Origin: an uncultured Prevotella sp.
GTDB lineage: Bacteria > Bacteroidota > Bacteroidia > Bacteroidales > Bacteroidaceae
DNA length: 64,000 nt
Direction: 5' to 3'
Assembly: GCA_900551055.1 (NCBI GenBank)
Contig: URUK01000002.1
Span: 1-64,000 of the forward strand
Made by a program: the position numbers and the translations under genes. The notes under the pieces were generated by a model that was not told the DNA's origin, searched no databases, and was given only the letters and a program-made list of their open reading frames with translations. Of this stretch, positions 51,901 to 60,332 are shown in pieces (position 1 is the first letter of the stretch; every line of letters starts with the position of its first letter).

Positions 51901-52235
51901 ACGGTATGTATCCCATAGCCATCATAGACAACTGTGAATATCAACAAGTAGCATCTATCTTGGGAAGCAATTTCATTAACAATATTGAGGATGAAGACCA
52001 ACTACAGGATGCTGACTTATCGACCCTTGACCGTCTGCGTAAGACATTTCCAGAAGCCAACATTACAACCGCAACTTACAAACCTCTTGTAGGTATCACG
52101 TCTATTACCGACCCACGCGGCTTCACTACATATTATGAATATGACACATCAGGACGGCTTATAGAAGAATACTTTAATGAAAACGGTACAAAACATGTGT
52201 TGAAAAAACACTATTACAATTATAAGAAAAGATGA
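48936..52235 (+). CDS. RHS-related YD-repeat surface protein without core domain
   Basis: A 1099-residue exported protein (signal peptide to about residue 23, ASATMG). It opens with the SpvB/RHS N-terminal pattern of Bacteroidetes: APNSAGLVQYVDCPVSYYTG, TPEINIPLYEID, LPITLNYHASGIRV-type, and QEATWVGLGWNLNCGGMVAR. A long beta-rich region with YD-like units follows (VKQYAFSYTYMNN, SLTYPTGEKEDYIYE). It ends in a last YD unit, ITDPRGFTTYYEYDTSGRLIEEY, and KKHYYNYKKR. No RHS core and no toxin-like tip are present, so it looks like the companion shell-type protein rather than an effector. An inverted array follows at once. Confidence 0.82.
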   Translation: MNTLKQTLILLSHYIIFASATMGNTPDTVSLPKDTLAGKRNTAMLADAGFYDVTNSGMVSYTPKAPNSAGLVQYVDCPVSYYTGTPEINIPLYEIDAQGLKIPITLNYHASGIRVAQEATWVGLGWNLNCGGMVARTVKCSDDFHEYVDSYEDMIKQGYYDAPEAKEPLSNDYFNIQLYGDTKLQKDSEPDIFFYSIPGSSGKFMIDKSRGPVLFSRIGASNVKIELVGSKIGEHGSYAFKITDVYGNSFYFEKKEITWSYSRGGDLNLNNPNATVWDENESTVKMRYEVPMKYTSSWLLTQIITAKGQSVSFNYTKESYQLPTQEAAVKYNYIDGWGSGGNTFGTKYSCNKTVVESYRLTNISWNGGTVTFEASPREDITTWEDDYQPQKLDRITVRNNLGDIVKQYAFSYTYMNNTRTGNYAYVFKRLMLDGLTDCLDTSIKYDMTYYNDHQMPAKNSKNTDYWGYSNGRVQGNDYYCSASYNGQIYAGADKTGNLNYMRTGTLKSLTYPTGEKEDYIYETLTSTTAPTPIVRDVTGSLGVFKRYESDAYEDENIPEINTRTITIAERTNFEIWAHLENTTGKADKTYLYNNETYPIFRIYRIKSNGEKDDEPYYSLIVPGEMQTESEYNYPTYVCTLPNGTYSFEAYAPVNDLYIAVYFKYKATVLEEGETVSLGGLRIKEIRGTDKRTFTYEGGKLLVAPNTSYKYGECFYMDEGNQYYHEFIVQCSEPITPMSTLKYGYIYGYDSVTESRGSGTRITYTYHNQPEEYNHDYPFIPSSLNCYNGLPISETASNGTKPLHKTEYNYTTLAVHTVYGFTYKTNETSPHFYRYDIAWPCLSKKSETTCESNGDFTEETSYTYNTCFQPMEESFMSDGKLYKTKHIYASDKSGSPYDEMKSQYMIGIPVETILRQSSQTISAAKTDYVKFNNMFLPSTESRTENEALMSATGYTGYYKTQTTYGMFSSYGNPRAVTTNEKQSVILWGYNGMYPIAIIDNCEYQQVASILGSNFINNIEDEDQLQDADLSTLDRLRKTFPEANITTATYKPLVGITSITDPRGFTTYYEYDTSGRLIEEYFNENGTKHVLKKHYYNYKKR

Positions 52236-52245
52236 AACGAAGTTA

Positions 52246-52333
52246 AGTTAATAGTGAAATACGAAGAGTGAAAAATCCATTTATCTTGCTTTTTGATTTT
52301 TTCACCCTTCGTTTTTCGCTATTAATTTTCACT
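52246..52333. terminator. Low-complexity inverted array between convergent genes
   Basis: AGTGAAATACGAAGAGTGAA (52253 region) faces TTCACCCTTCGTTTTTCGCT and ATTAATTTTCACTT (52301-52333), giving an imperfect hairpin of about 30 bp around CCATTTATCTTGC. It lies between the YD-repeat gene and the end of the GH28 gene: a probable bidirectional terminator. Confidence 0.65.
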
Positions 52334-53621
52334 TGACAACGCAGTTCTCAATCATCGACTTGTCTATTCCGCCTGCGCTGCGGGGATAGTTCAGGTTCTC
52401 GAAAAGGAAGTCTTTTAGGCGGTATTTGTCAGATGTCCCTACATCGAAGAATGTCTTGCAGCTTACGTCGACGTTGCGTATGGTTACGTTGTTGCACTGC
52501 GACAGTGGCATGTCGGGGCGGTTTTCCATCTTGTAGAACTGCGTCCAAGGGCGTATTACGATAAAGCTGCCGCACTGTCCGCTGACGTTTTCAACCGTAA
52601 TATGCTCGTAATGCTGCGGCGTGTCGGGGCGCATTTTGAGCCAAAGCACGCGGTCGGCGTTGGTGAAGGTGCAGTCGCGCATCACGATGTTCCAGTCGTG
52701 CAGGCTCTCGCTGCCCAGCGTAAGGCATGCGTGCACTGTGCCGAACGTGCAGCGTTGCACAACTACGTTGTAGTTAGGGCCGTTGTCCGGGTCTTTGTCG
52801 GCATACGTTCCCTTGCCGCCTTTCAGTACTACCGCGTCGTCGTTGACGTTCATATAACATCCGCTGACAAGTATGTCGTGGCAGTAGTCAATGTCTATCG
52901 CGTCGCTGCTGGGCGCTTTAACGCCGGTGGTAGGCGCGTAGATGTGGCAGCCGATGTACTTCACGTGGTGGCAGCGGTACAGGTGGTTAGTCCAGAAAGG
53001 ACTGTTTATGAGCTTCACGTCCTGCACCTGCACGTTCTTGCAGTTCGACATATACACAAGACGCGGCCGCAGCGCCTCGAGGTTGGTGCAGTCTTTGTTG
53101 AAGCGCCGCCTTATCCAGAACTCCTCCCAAAAGCGCAGTCCGTTGCCGTTGACAGTACCGTTGCCGGTTATCGTGAAGCCGTCAAGGCCGTCGGCGTTTA
53201 TGAGCGCAGCGAAGTAAAGCAGCGTCTGCCCCTCCATGCGCGTCTTTACGAGCGGATAATGCTTTATCGCGTCGATGCCCTTCAGCACTGCGCCGTCCTG
53301 CAAATGCAGGTGAGTGCCATGACGGAAGAACAGCGAACCGCTGAGGAACGTGCCCCTCGGCACAACCACTACACCGCCGCCGCGGCTGGCTGCGAGGTCG
53401 ATTACGCGCTGTATGGCTTCGGTCTGTAGCAACGTAGAGTCAGCCTCAACGCCATAATCGGTCAGCACATACTTCGGTCCGAGCGTGTCAACGTTGACGC
53501 GCGACATGTCATTAAACCACTCCGGCACCGCCTCTCCGTTCGGAAACCGGCCATCGTCAGCCATTGCCGCATTGCCTGACGACAAGGCAAAGGCCAACAC
53601 ACATAACAGAATTTTATACAT
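52329..53621 (-). CDS. Glycoside hydrolase family 28 pectinase
   Basis: A 430-residue secreted parallel beta-helix enzyme with a signal peptide ending near AAMA. GH28 hallmarks are YGVEADSTLLQTEAIQRVID at the start, GNGTVNGNG, the substrate-cleft NSPFWTNHLYRC, SSDAIDIDYCHD and VNDDAVVLKGGKG (the catalytic acidic residues), then GTVHACLTLGSESL, the GH28 GH.S region variant. It hydrolyses galacturonosyl linkages in polygalacturonan or rhamnogalacturonan; exact specificity is undecided. It is a single gene. A second GH28 end is present at the right edge of the window, suggesting pectin use. Confidence 0.9.
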   Translation of the reverse strand: MYKILLCVLAFALSSGNAAMADDGRFPNGEAVPEWFNDMSRVNVDTLGPKYVLTDYGVEADSTLLQTEAIQRVIDLAASRGGGVVVVPRGTFLSGSLFFRHGTHLHLQDGAVLKGIDAIKHYPLVKTRMEGQTLLYFAALINADGLDGFTITGNGTVNGNGLRFWEEFWIRRRFNKDCTNLEALRPRLVYMSNCKNVQVQDVKLINSPFWTNHLYRCHHVKYIGCHIYAPTTGVKAPSSDAIDIDYCHDILVSGCYMNVNDDAVVLKGGKGTYADKDPDNGPNYNVVVQRCTFGTVHACLTLGSESLHDWNIVMRDCTFTNADRVLWLKMRPDTPQHYEHITVENVSGQCGSFIVIRPWTQFYKMENRPDMPLSQCNNVTIRNVDVSCKTFFDVGTSDKYRLKDFLFENLNYPRSAGGIDKSMIENCVVK

Positions 53622-53642
53622 ATCTCATATTAATTAAAAACC

Positions 53643-53760
53643 GCCTGAATGCCAACACTTTACCCAACGCCTTGCAAGAGACGGCATTTTAGCCTGCAAA
53701 AGGTGGTCTTTTACAAGCAAAAAGGCCATCTTTCACATGATGAAAGGTGGCCTTTTGCAT
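53643..53760. repeat. Dispersed AAAGG..CCTTT palindrome element, copy 11
   Basis: Flank CCTGAATGCCAACACTTTAC (53643 on), then modules GAGACGGCATTTTAG, GCAAAAGGTGGTCTTTTAC, AAAAAGGCCATCTTTCAC and GAAAGGTGGCCTTTTGC. It lies between the lipoprotein gene end and the GH28 start on the minus strand. Confidence 0.72.
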
Positions 53761-53803
53761 AGACCGCAGTAACTGAAGGCGCAGCAAAGCGCCGTTACCG
53801 GCC

Positions 53804-54490
53804 TTATTTGGAGGCAGGCGACAGTTTGTTGACCTTCACCACTTCATACACGCCTGCATACGACTTGGCAAAGCCCTCGTCAGCCTTTCCCATGTCAATA
53901 ACCTCTATTTCGGCATACACGGGCGTGCCGTTCTTCGTCACGTGGGTAAGTTTGTCGTATTCACGTGCCAGCTCGCCAGACTTGTCAGCTATCCAGTAAG
54001 CCTCCTCCGCGCCATTCGGCGTGAACGAACGCACCTCGTGCGCCATTACGAGAGTGCCTTCCGTGACGAAGCTCTTGCGCTTTGCCGGAGTAAGCTTGGT
54101 CATCGGCACGCTCTCCTTCGCCTGCTGTCCGTTGTCACGGGCGTACCTCAACGTAAGCGCATTTCTCCTCAGAACGAGGCTGTCTTCAGTGAGTTTCACC
54201 ATCACGAGGGTGTCGGCAAACGAGCCGGTGACACCGTTTCCGATGCTCTTGCCCGACAGTATGAGCAGGCTGCCGTCGCGCTTCCATGACTCATACTGCA
54301 ACGTAGCCATGTTGACCGACGACGCGCGGCCTCCGCTATCAAGCCTGAAGCCCTGCGTCATGTGCTCCATTCCGGGCACTGGCTCTACCCACGTGCCCTC
54401 AATTCCTGCCTTGCCGTTGCATGACAACATAGCACCGGCCAACAGCGTGGCTGCAAAAACTCCCGGCAAACAAATTCTTTTTGTTTTCAT
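53804..54490 (-). CDS. Lipocalin-like / NlpE-like lipoprotein
   Basis: A 228-residue lipoprotein with lipobox MLSCN (Cys24). About residues 28-115 form a lipocalin-like barrel starting IEGTWVEPVPGMEHMTQGF, with SVNMATLQYESWKRDGSLLIL. About residues 140-220 resemble the OB-type C-terminal domain of NlpE-like proteins (EGTLVMAHEVRSFTPNGAEEAYWIAD). NlpE-type lipoproteins sense envelope stress in enterobacteria; the role here is unknown. It is followed on the minus strand by the dispersed element and GH28, and preceded 32 bp upstream by the SDR gene, which may be co-transcribed. Confidence 0.8.
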   Translation of the reverse strand: MKTKRICLPGVFAATLLAGAMLSCNGKAGIEGTWVEPVPGMEHMTQGFRLDSGGRASSVNMATLQYESWKRDGSLLILSGKSIGNGVTGSFADTLVMVKLTEDSLVLRRNALTLRYARDNGQQAKESVPMTKLTPAKRKSFVTEGTLVMAHEVRSFTPNGAEEAYWIADKSGELAREYDKLTHVTKNGTPVYAEIEVIDMGKADEGFAKSYAGVYEVVKVNKLSPASK

Positions 54491-54522
54491 GTAAATAGAT
54501 TTAATGTGATAAAATGTTTACT

Positions 54523-55251
54523 TCACGAATGTATGTTCAGCTTGCGCCAAAGCCATGAGGGCATCGCCCTCCATGCAGCAACAAGCATGCGGTAGCGCCA
54601 GTCGATTACGCACACATGGCGGTGGGCGTAAATGGCACGCACGATATGGCGCGCCACGGCGGTCTTGTCCATAAGCATCGGATAACGTCCGCCGCCTGCC
54701 AGCAGGTCGGTATCTGTGAAACCGGGGCGTATGTCGGTAAACCTTATGTGCAGCCGGCGCATGTTTGACAGCTGCTCAAGCGCCTGTATATACGTGTTCT
54801 GATATGCCTTCGATGCGCTGTAAGACGGCGCCGCGCCCAGTCCTTTTGTACCTGCGACCGACGATATTACGGCTATGTCGCCGCCGAGATTGGCCGCCAT
54901 ATAATTGAACATGGTGCCAACCATCACGGTGAAGCCCTTTACATTGACATCAACAGTGGCAAGCTCCGGCTCCGGCTCAAGCTCCGCGTTCTGCCAGCCA
55001 ACGCCCGAACAGTAAACAAAGAGGCTCACTCCGCCGAGCCTTTTTGCCAGTTCCAGCAGGCGCGCGGATGCATCCGCCGCAGTAACGTCAATCCTCATTA
55101 CCTCGACACAGTCGGGCCTGGAAGCCTTAAGCTCCAACAGCAGGTCCTCACGACGCGCCGCAACACCGATCGTCCAGCCGTCGGCAAGCAGCAGTTTGGT
55201 AACTTCGCGCCCTATGCCCGAAGACGCCCCGATTACTATTGCACGTTTCAT
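54523..55251 (-). CDS. Short-chain dehydrogenase/reductase
   Basis: The start is placed at ATG giving MKRAIVIGASSGIGREVTK, since the nine codons before it precede the nucleotide-binding fold without purpose. The product is 242 residues. It has the cofactor motif GASSGIG, the NAAG-equivalent YCSGVGW, VISSVAG with the catalytic Ser, and YSASK (Tyr and Lys). The C-terminal basic segment YRMLVAAWRAMPSWLWRKL may associate with the membrane, as in DltE/YdfG-like SDRs. The substrate is unknown. It is divergent from sppA, sharing a 134-bp intergenic region. Confidence 0.9.
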   Translation of the reverse strand: MKRAIVIGASSGIGREVTKLLLADGWTIGVAARREDLLLELKASRPDCVEVMRIDVTAADASARLLELAKRLGGVSLFVYCSGVGWQNAELEPEPELATVDVNVKGFTVMVGTMFNYMAANLGGDIAVISSVAGTKGLGAAPSYSASKAYQNTYIQALEQLSNMRRLHIRFTDIRPGFTDTDLLAGGGRYPMLMDKTAVARHIVRAIYAHRHVCVIDWRYRMLVAAWRAMPSWLWRKLNIHS

Positions 55252-55326
55252 AAGCGCGAAAATAGCAATATTCGGCAATACAGTAAAACTTTGCCGGTTT
55301 TTTAAAGCAAAATAAAATAAAATCGT

Positions 55327-55334
55327 TATCTTTG
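55327..55334 (+). promoter_or_regulatory. -7 element of the sppA operon
   Basis: TATCTTTG matches the Bacteroidetes -7 box, 51 nt before the sppA ATG. The -33 region is A-rich without TTTG. Confidence 0.55.
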
Positions 55335-55385
55335 TGGCTGATTAGCATACAGCATTTCCAATAATTACAACAAAACAACATTTTT

Positions 55386-57158
55386 ATGAAAGACTTTCTC
55401 AAATATATGTCAGCCACGGTAGTCGGACTGATTGTATTCACGCTCATAACAGGCGTCATCGGCACCATGTGCATAGTAGGCATGATAGCTTCTGGCAGTT
55501 CGGCAAAGGACGTAAGCGACAACAGCGTCATGGTAATAAACCTCTCCGGAATGCTCGACGAACGCTCCGAGAGCACATTCATGGACGAAATCAACGGCAA
55601 CACCGTAGGCACGATAGGGCTTGACGACGTGCTCTCGGCCATAGACAAGGCCAAGGGCAACGACAAGATAAAGGGCATATACATAGAGGCCGGCATGCTT
55701 TCGGCCGACTCTTACGCATCGCTCGCGGCGATACGCAACGCATTGCTTGACTTCAAGAAGAGCGGCAAGTGGGTTGTGGCATACGGCGACGTGTATACAC
55801 AGGGCGTATATTACGTAGCATCGGCTGCCGACAAGGTGTTCCTCAACCCCAGCGGACAGGTTGACTGGCACGGAATAGCATCGCAGCCGATATTCCTAAA
55901 GGACGTCATGGCCAAGTTCGGAGTAAAGATGCAGCTTGCAAAGGTAGGCGCTTACAAGAGCGCTCCCGAGATGTTCACCGCCGACAAGATGAGTGATGCC
56001 AACCGCGAACAGGTGACCGCATACGTAAACGGCCTGTGGCAGAACGTATGCAAAGGCGTTTCCGAAAGCCGTAAAATCAGTGTAGAGCAGCTGAACGCTT
56101 ACGCCGACAGCTTCGTTACGCTTAGCGACGCAAAGGATTTCGTGAGATACAAATTCGTGGACAAGCTCATCTACACCGACGAAATCAAGGCGGAAATCAA
56201 CAAACTCCTTAAGAAAGACGCCGACGACGACATCAACACGGTAAGCCTCGCAGAAATGAAAGTCGTTAAAAGCAAGGAGAATAAGGGCGAGGAAATAGCC
56301 GTTTACTATGCCTACGGCGACATTGTTGACAGTGAAGCAGGCGGACTAATGTCTGACGGGAACAGCATCGTCGGGAAAAAAGTATGCAAGGATCTTGAAG
56401 ACCTGATGGACGATGACGACGTGAAAGCCGTTGTGCTGCGCATCAATTCAGGTGGAGGAAGCGCATACGCATCAGAGCAAATGTGGCACTACGTTGAGAT
56501 GCTAAAGAAGAAAAAGCCAGTGGTGGTGTCAATGGGAGGCATGGCCGCATCGGGAGGATACTACATCAGCAGCGGCGCAAACTGGATTGTAGCCGAGCCT
56601 ACGACGCTTACCGGCAGCATTGGGATATTCGGAATGTTCCCCGACATGAGTGAACTGCTTACACAGAAGCTCGGAGTAAAGTTCGACGAGGTGAAGACCA
56701 ACAGGCACAGCGCATTCGGAACTCCGGCACGTCCGTTCAACGAAGAGGAGATGAACTACCTTAATAAATATATAGACCGCGGCTACAACCTGTTCCGCCA
56801 GCGCGTGGCGCAAGGGCGCAAGATGAAGGTTGAGGACGTTGAGAAAATAGCCCAAGGGCGCGTATGGCTCGGACAAGACGCTTTGAAAATCAAGCTTGTC
56901 GACGAGCTTGGCGGCCTCGACAAGGCCGTTGCGAAAGCCGCCCAGCTGGCAAAGCTTAAGGAATATCACACGTCGGCATATCCCGGCAAGGCCGACTGGC
57001 TGGACCAGCTGCTCAACAAGACCTCTGGGGGCAGCTACATAAACGCCCAAATGCGCCAAAGCCTCGGCGAATACTACGAGCCGTTCATGCTCCTGAAGAA
57101 TATCAACAGCCAGTCGGCGATACAGGCGCGTGTGCCTTTCATGATGAACATAAAATGA
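55386..57158 (+). CDS. sppA: Signal peptide peptidase SppA, 67-kDa type
   Basis: A 590-residue inner-membrane serine protease with one N-terminal membrane anchor (about residues 10-35) and two tandem S49 domains. The catalytic Lys is in KVGAYKSAPEMF (Lys191) in the first domain. The Ser is in SMGGMAASGGYYISSGA (Ser389) in the second, the Lys/Ser dyad arrangement of E. coli SppA. It degrades cleaved signal peptides in the membrane. It is the first gene of a group with lpxK, purine nucleoside phosphorylase and thiL, an order common in Bacteroidales. Confidence 0.96.
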   Translation: MKDFLKYMSATVVGLIVFTLITGVIGTMCIVGMIASGSSAKDVSDNSVMVINLSGMLDERSESTFMDEINGNTVGTIGLDDVLSAIDKAKGNDKIKGIYIEAGMLSADSYASLAAIRNALLDFKKSGKWVVAYGDVYTQGVYYVASAADKVFLNPSGQVDWHGIASQPIFLKDVMAKFGVKMQLAKVGAYKSAPEMFTADKMSDANREQVTAYVNGLWQNVCKGVSESRKISVEQLNAYADSFVTLSDAKDFVRYKFVDKLIYTDEIKAEINKLLKKDADDDINTVSLAEMKVVKSKENKGEEIAVYYAYGDIVDSEAGGLMSDGNSIVGKKVCKDLEDLMDDDDVKAVVLRINSGGGSAYASEQMWHYVEMLKKKKPVVVSMGGMAASGGYYISSGANWIVAEPTTLTGSIGIFGMFPDMSELLTQKLGVKFDEVKTNRHSAFGTPARPFNEEEMNYLNKYIDRGYNLFRQRVAQGRKMKVEDVEKIAQGRVWLGQDALKIKLVDELGGLDKAVAKAAQLAKLKEYHTSAYPGKADWLDQLLNKTSGGSYINAQMRQSLGEYYEPFMLLKNINSQSAIQARVPFMMNIK

Positions 57159-57163
57159 GGTGA

Positions 57164-58348
57164 ATGACTAAAAGCATGGAAGGCGATTTTATCAAGATAA
57201 ACGAATGGATGACGCCCCTTAGCTGGCTGTACGGCCTCGGAGTAAAGCTGCGCAACCAGATGTTCGAACTCGGAATATTGAAAAGCCGCAGTTTCGACAT
57301 TCCCGTCATATCGGTTGGCAACATAACGGTAGGCGGCTCGGGCAAGACCCCACACGTGGAATACTTGATAAGGCTGCTTAAAGACAAGGTGAAGGTGGCC
57401 GTACTAAGCCGCGGATACAAGCGCAAGAGCAAAGGCTTCGTACTTGCCGGGGCGGATACAAAGATGGAAGACATCGGCGACGAGCCTTTCCAGATGAAGA
57501 CAAAGTTTCCCGACATACACGTGGCAGTGGACAAAAACCGCTGCCACGGCATTGACATGCTGACCGGAATGGAAGAAAGCAGCGACACGGACATCATCCT
57601 GCTTGACGACGCATACCAGCACAGATACGTCAAACCGGGAATAAACATCCTGCTTGTTGACTACCACAGACTCATCATCTACGACAAGTTGCTGCCCGCA
57701 GGACGGCTAAGGGAACCGCAAAGCGGCAAAAGCAGGGCCGACATAGTAATCATAACGAAATGCCCCAAAGACCTGAAGCCGATGGAATACAGGGTCATCA
57801 TCAAGGCGATGGACCTGTATCCGTACCAGCAGTTATTCTTCACCACGCTTGAATATGACAATCTACGCAGCATATTCGGCGGCGAAGAAATGCCGTTACG
57901 CTGCATTGGCAAGGATACGAACGTGCTGTTACTGACAGGAATCGCATCTCCGAAACAAATGGTTTACGACCTAAAAGAACATTCCAAGAACATCACTCCG
58001 CTGACCTTTCCCGACCACCACCAGTTTACCGACAGGGACATCGAGCGGATAAACACGGTGTTCGCCGAAATGCCTTCACCCAAAATAATCATCACAACGG
58101 AAAAAGACAACGCACGACTGGCCGGCAAGGACGGACTGACCGACGAAGTAAGGCAACACATCTACATGCTGCCCGTCAGGATAAAGTTCATGCCCGGACA
58201 GGAAGAAGAGTTCAACAATAAAATCATCGGCTATGTACAAAAAAATTCAAAAAACAGCATCCTGGCTAAAACAAAGGATGACAACAAGTCCAAAAACGGC
58301 GATAATACTCGGCACCGGACTGGGACAATTAGCTTCAGAAATAACTGA
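57164..58348 (+). CDS. lpxK: Tetraacyldisaccharide 4'-kinase
   Basis: A 394-residue inner-membrane-associated kinase that phosphorylates the 4' position of the lipid A disaccharide. The N-terminal segment WMTPLSWLYGLGVKLRNQMFELG anchors it, and SVGNITVGGSGKTPHVEYL is the P-loop. SRGYKRKSKGFVL, GDEPFQM and LLDDAYQHRYV are further LpxK signatures. It starts 6 nt after the sppA stop; an in-frame ATG four codons later is possible. The last 116 nt overlap the following gene in another frame, giving an unusual hydrophilic tail (about residues 356-394). Confidence 0.95.
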   Translation: MTKSMEGDFIKINEWMTPLSWLYGLGVKLRNQMFELGILKSRSFDIPVISVGNITVGGSGKTPHVEYLIRLLKDKVKVAVLSRGYKRKSKGFVLAGADTKMEDIGDEPFQMKTKFPDIHVAVDKNRCHGIDMLTGMEESSDTDIILLDDAYQHRYVKPGINILLVDYHRLIIYDKLLPAGRLREPQSGKSRADIVIITKCPKDLKPMEYRVIIKAMDLYPYQQLFFTTLEYDNLRSIFGGEEMPLRCIGKDTNVLLLTGIASPKQMVYDLKEHSKNITPLTFPDHHQFTDRDIERINTVFAEMPSPKIIITTEKDNARLAGKDGLTDEVRQHIYMLPVRIKFMPGQEEEFNNKIIGYVQKNSKNSILAKTKDDNKSKNGDNTRHRTGTISFRNN

Positions 58349-59045
58349 CAGTTACGAATTTCCTTACGAGGAAATCCCCAACTTCCCCGTATCAACAGTG
58401 GAAGGGCATGCCGGCAAACTGATATTCGGCAAGCTCGGAGGAGTTGACATCATGGCGATGGAAGGCCGTTTCCACTACTACGAGGGCTACAAAATGAAGC
58501 AAGTGACCTTCCCCATACGCATTATGTACGAACTGGGCATAAAGACTCTCTTCGTAAGCAACGCCTCGGGAGGCATGAACCCAGACTTCAAAATAGGCGA
58601 CCTGATGATTATCACCGACCACATAAACCTGTTCCCGGAGCATCCTCTGCGCGGAAAGAACCTGCCGACTGGCCCCCGTTTCCCCGACATGCACGAGGCT
58701 TACGACAAGAAACTGATTGCCGAGGCCGACGCGATAGCCAAGGAAAAGGGCATACGAGTGGTTCACGGAGTATACGTAGGAGTGCAAGGCCCGACGTTCG
58801 AGACGCCTGCCGAATACAAGATGTACCACCGCCTTGGCGGCGACGCCGTAGGAATGAGCACCGTGCCGGAGGTTATCGTGGCACACCATTGCGGCATAAA
58901 GACATTCGGCATAAGCATCATTACCGACCTCGGACTTGAAGACCAGCCCGTGGAAGTAAGCCATGAGGAGGTACAAATAGCCGCAAACAAGGCGCAGCCG
59001 CTAATGACCGAAATTATGAGGGAAATGATCAGGCGAAACGCTTGA
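58233..59045 (+). CDS. Purine-nucleoside phosphorylase (trimeric type)
   Basis: A 270-residue enzyme that splits purine nucleosides with phosphate. The start MYKKIQKTASWLKQRMTTSP aligns with the usual N-terminus of the trimeric family, followed by AIILGTGLGQLA (phosphate-binding), STVEGHAGKL, MEGRFHYYEGY, FVSNASGGMN and VGVQGPTFETPAEYKM. The genuine start therefore lies inside lpxK: the two genes overlap by 116 nt. It probably functions in guanosine/inosine salvage. It is the third gene of the sppA-lpxK-PNP-thiL group. Confidence 0.95.
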   Translation: MYKKIQKTASWLKQRMTTSPKTAIILGTGLGQLASEITDSYEFPYEEIPNFPVSTVEGHAGKLIFGKLGGVDIMAMEGRFHYYEGYKMKQVTFPIRIMYELGIKTLFVSNASGGMNPDFKIGDLMIITDHINLFPEHPLRGKNLPTGPRFPDMHEAYDKKLIAEADAIAKEKGIRVVHGVYVGVQGPTFETPAEYKMYHRLGGDAVGMSTVPEVIVAHHCGIKTFGISIITDLGLEDQPVEVSHEEVQIAANKAQPLMTEIMREMIRRNA

Positions 59046-59047
59046 CC

Positions 59048-59228
59048 AATTCATAATTCACAATTCATAATTCATAATCGGGGCTTACGCCATTATTGAA
59101 TAACCGTTTAATCAATTCATAATTCACAATTCATAATTCATAATCGGGGCATACGCCGTATTTGCAGACAGCGGCAACGGCGACAACCGGCTATGAATTA
59201 TGAATTATGAATTATGAATTATGAATTA
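59048..59228. repeat. AATTCATA-word array with two 44-bp direct copies and an inverted tail
   Basis: Copies at 59048-59091 and 59114-59157, each starting AATTCATAATTCACAATTCA and ending CGGGGC.TACGCC, differ at one position. A complementary run of ATGAATT words (59191-59228) follows and reaches to within 6 bp of the thiL ATG. RNA hairpins between the first or second copy and the tail are mutually exclusive. It could influence thiL translation as well as termination after the phosphorylase gene. Confidence 0.75.
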
Positions 59229-59233
59229 CCACA

Positions 59234-60304
59234 ATGACCGACATAGCAAAACTTGGAGAGTTCGGACTAATCAACCACCTTACCGACGGCCTGAAACCGA
59301 AGAACGAGGCTACGAAATACGGCGTGGGCGACGACTGCGCCGTGCTGCACTACCCCGAAACCGAGGTTCTCGTAACGACCGACATGCTCATGGAGGGCGT
59401 ACACTTCGACCTTACCTATATTGACCTTGAGCACTTGGGCTACAAGTCTGCCATGGTGAACATCAGCGACATATTCGCCATGAACGGCACTCCGCGCCAG
59501 CTAACCGTAAGCATCGCGCTAAGCAAACGCTTCACCGTGGAAGACATGGAGCAGTTTTACAGCGGCCTGCGAACGGCCTGCGACAAGTGGGGAGTCGACA
59601 TCGTTGGCGGCGACACCACGTCGTCGTACACCGGAATGGCCATCAGCATAACCTGCATCGGAGAATGTCCGAAGGACGGGATTGTGTACCGCAACGGCGC
59701 ACGCGACACCGACCTGATATGCGTGTCGGGCGACCTCGGCGCGGCATACATGGGCCTGCAACTGCTCGAACGCGAGAAGAGCGTGTACTACCAGCAGGTG
59801 GACGAGGCACGCAAGAAGAACGACAAGCGCGCACTGGAAGAGCTGGCGCACTTCCAGCCCGACTTCGCCGGCAAGGAATACCTGCTGCAACGCCAGCTGC
59901 AACCAGAGGCCCGGGGCGACATCCTGCAACGACTACGCGAACTGAACATACGCCCAACGGCAATGATCGACATCAGCGACGGACTCAGCAGCGAATTGAT
60001 GCACATCTGCAAGCAGAGCGGATGCGGATGCAGGATTTACGAAAAGAACATCCCGATAGACTATCAGACAGCCGTGATGGCCGAAGAAATGAACATGAAC
60101 GTCACCACCTGCGCCCTTAACGGAGGTGAGGACTACGAGCTGCTGTTCACCGTTCCCATCGGCGACCATGAGAAAATAGAGCAGCTTGAAGGCGTAAAGC
60201 TAATCGGACACATCACGAAGAAAGAGTTGGGGCAGATGCTCGTGACGCGCGACAACAACGAGTTCGAGCTTAAAGCGCAGGGCTGGAACCCCCTGAAGGA
60301 CTGA
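59234..60304 (+). CDS. thiL: Thiamine-monophosphate kinase
   Basis: A 356-residue enzyme making thiamine diphosphate from thiamine monophosphate and ATP. It begins IAKLGEFGLINHLT and carries GVGDDCAVL, VTTDMLMEGVHF, KSAMVNISDIFAM, VGGDTTSS, AMIDISDGLSSELMHI and NGGEDYELLFTV, the aspartate-rich metal- and phosphate-binding segments of the PurM-like kinase fold. The loop between residues about 195 and 230 is longer than in E. coli ThiL, as usual in Bacteroidetes. It is the last gene of the group and is followed by a strong hairpin. Confidence 0.95.
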   Translation: MTDIAKLGEFGLINHLTDGLKPKNEATKYGVGDDCAVLHYPETEVLVTTDMLMEGVHFDLTYIDLEHLGYKSAMVNISDIFAMNGTPRQLTVSIALSKRFTVEDMEQFYSGLRTACDKWGVDIVGGDTTSSYTGMAISITCIGECPKDGIVYRNGARDTDLICVSGDLGAAYMGLQLLEREKSVYYQQVDEARKKNDKRALEELAHFQPDFAGKEYLLQRQLQPEARGDILQRLRELNIRPTAMIDISDGLSSELMHICKQSGCGCRIYEKNIPIDYQTAVMAEEMNMNVTTCALNGGEDYELLFTVPIGDHEKIEQLEGVKLIGHITKKELGQMLVTRDNNEFELKAQGWNPLKD

Positions 60305-60332
60305 CGTTTACAAGCCTTTCAAGCATAAAAGC

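Noticed and set aside
48936..52235. Second RHS toxin
   Set aside because: The protein ends in a YD unit without the RHS core or a distinct tip domain, so there is no support for a toxin domain.
59048..59228. Thiamine riboswitch upstream of thiL
   Set aside because: The conserved CTGAGA and ACCTGA-type elements of TPP riboswitches are absent; the sequence is a low-complexity repeat.
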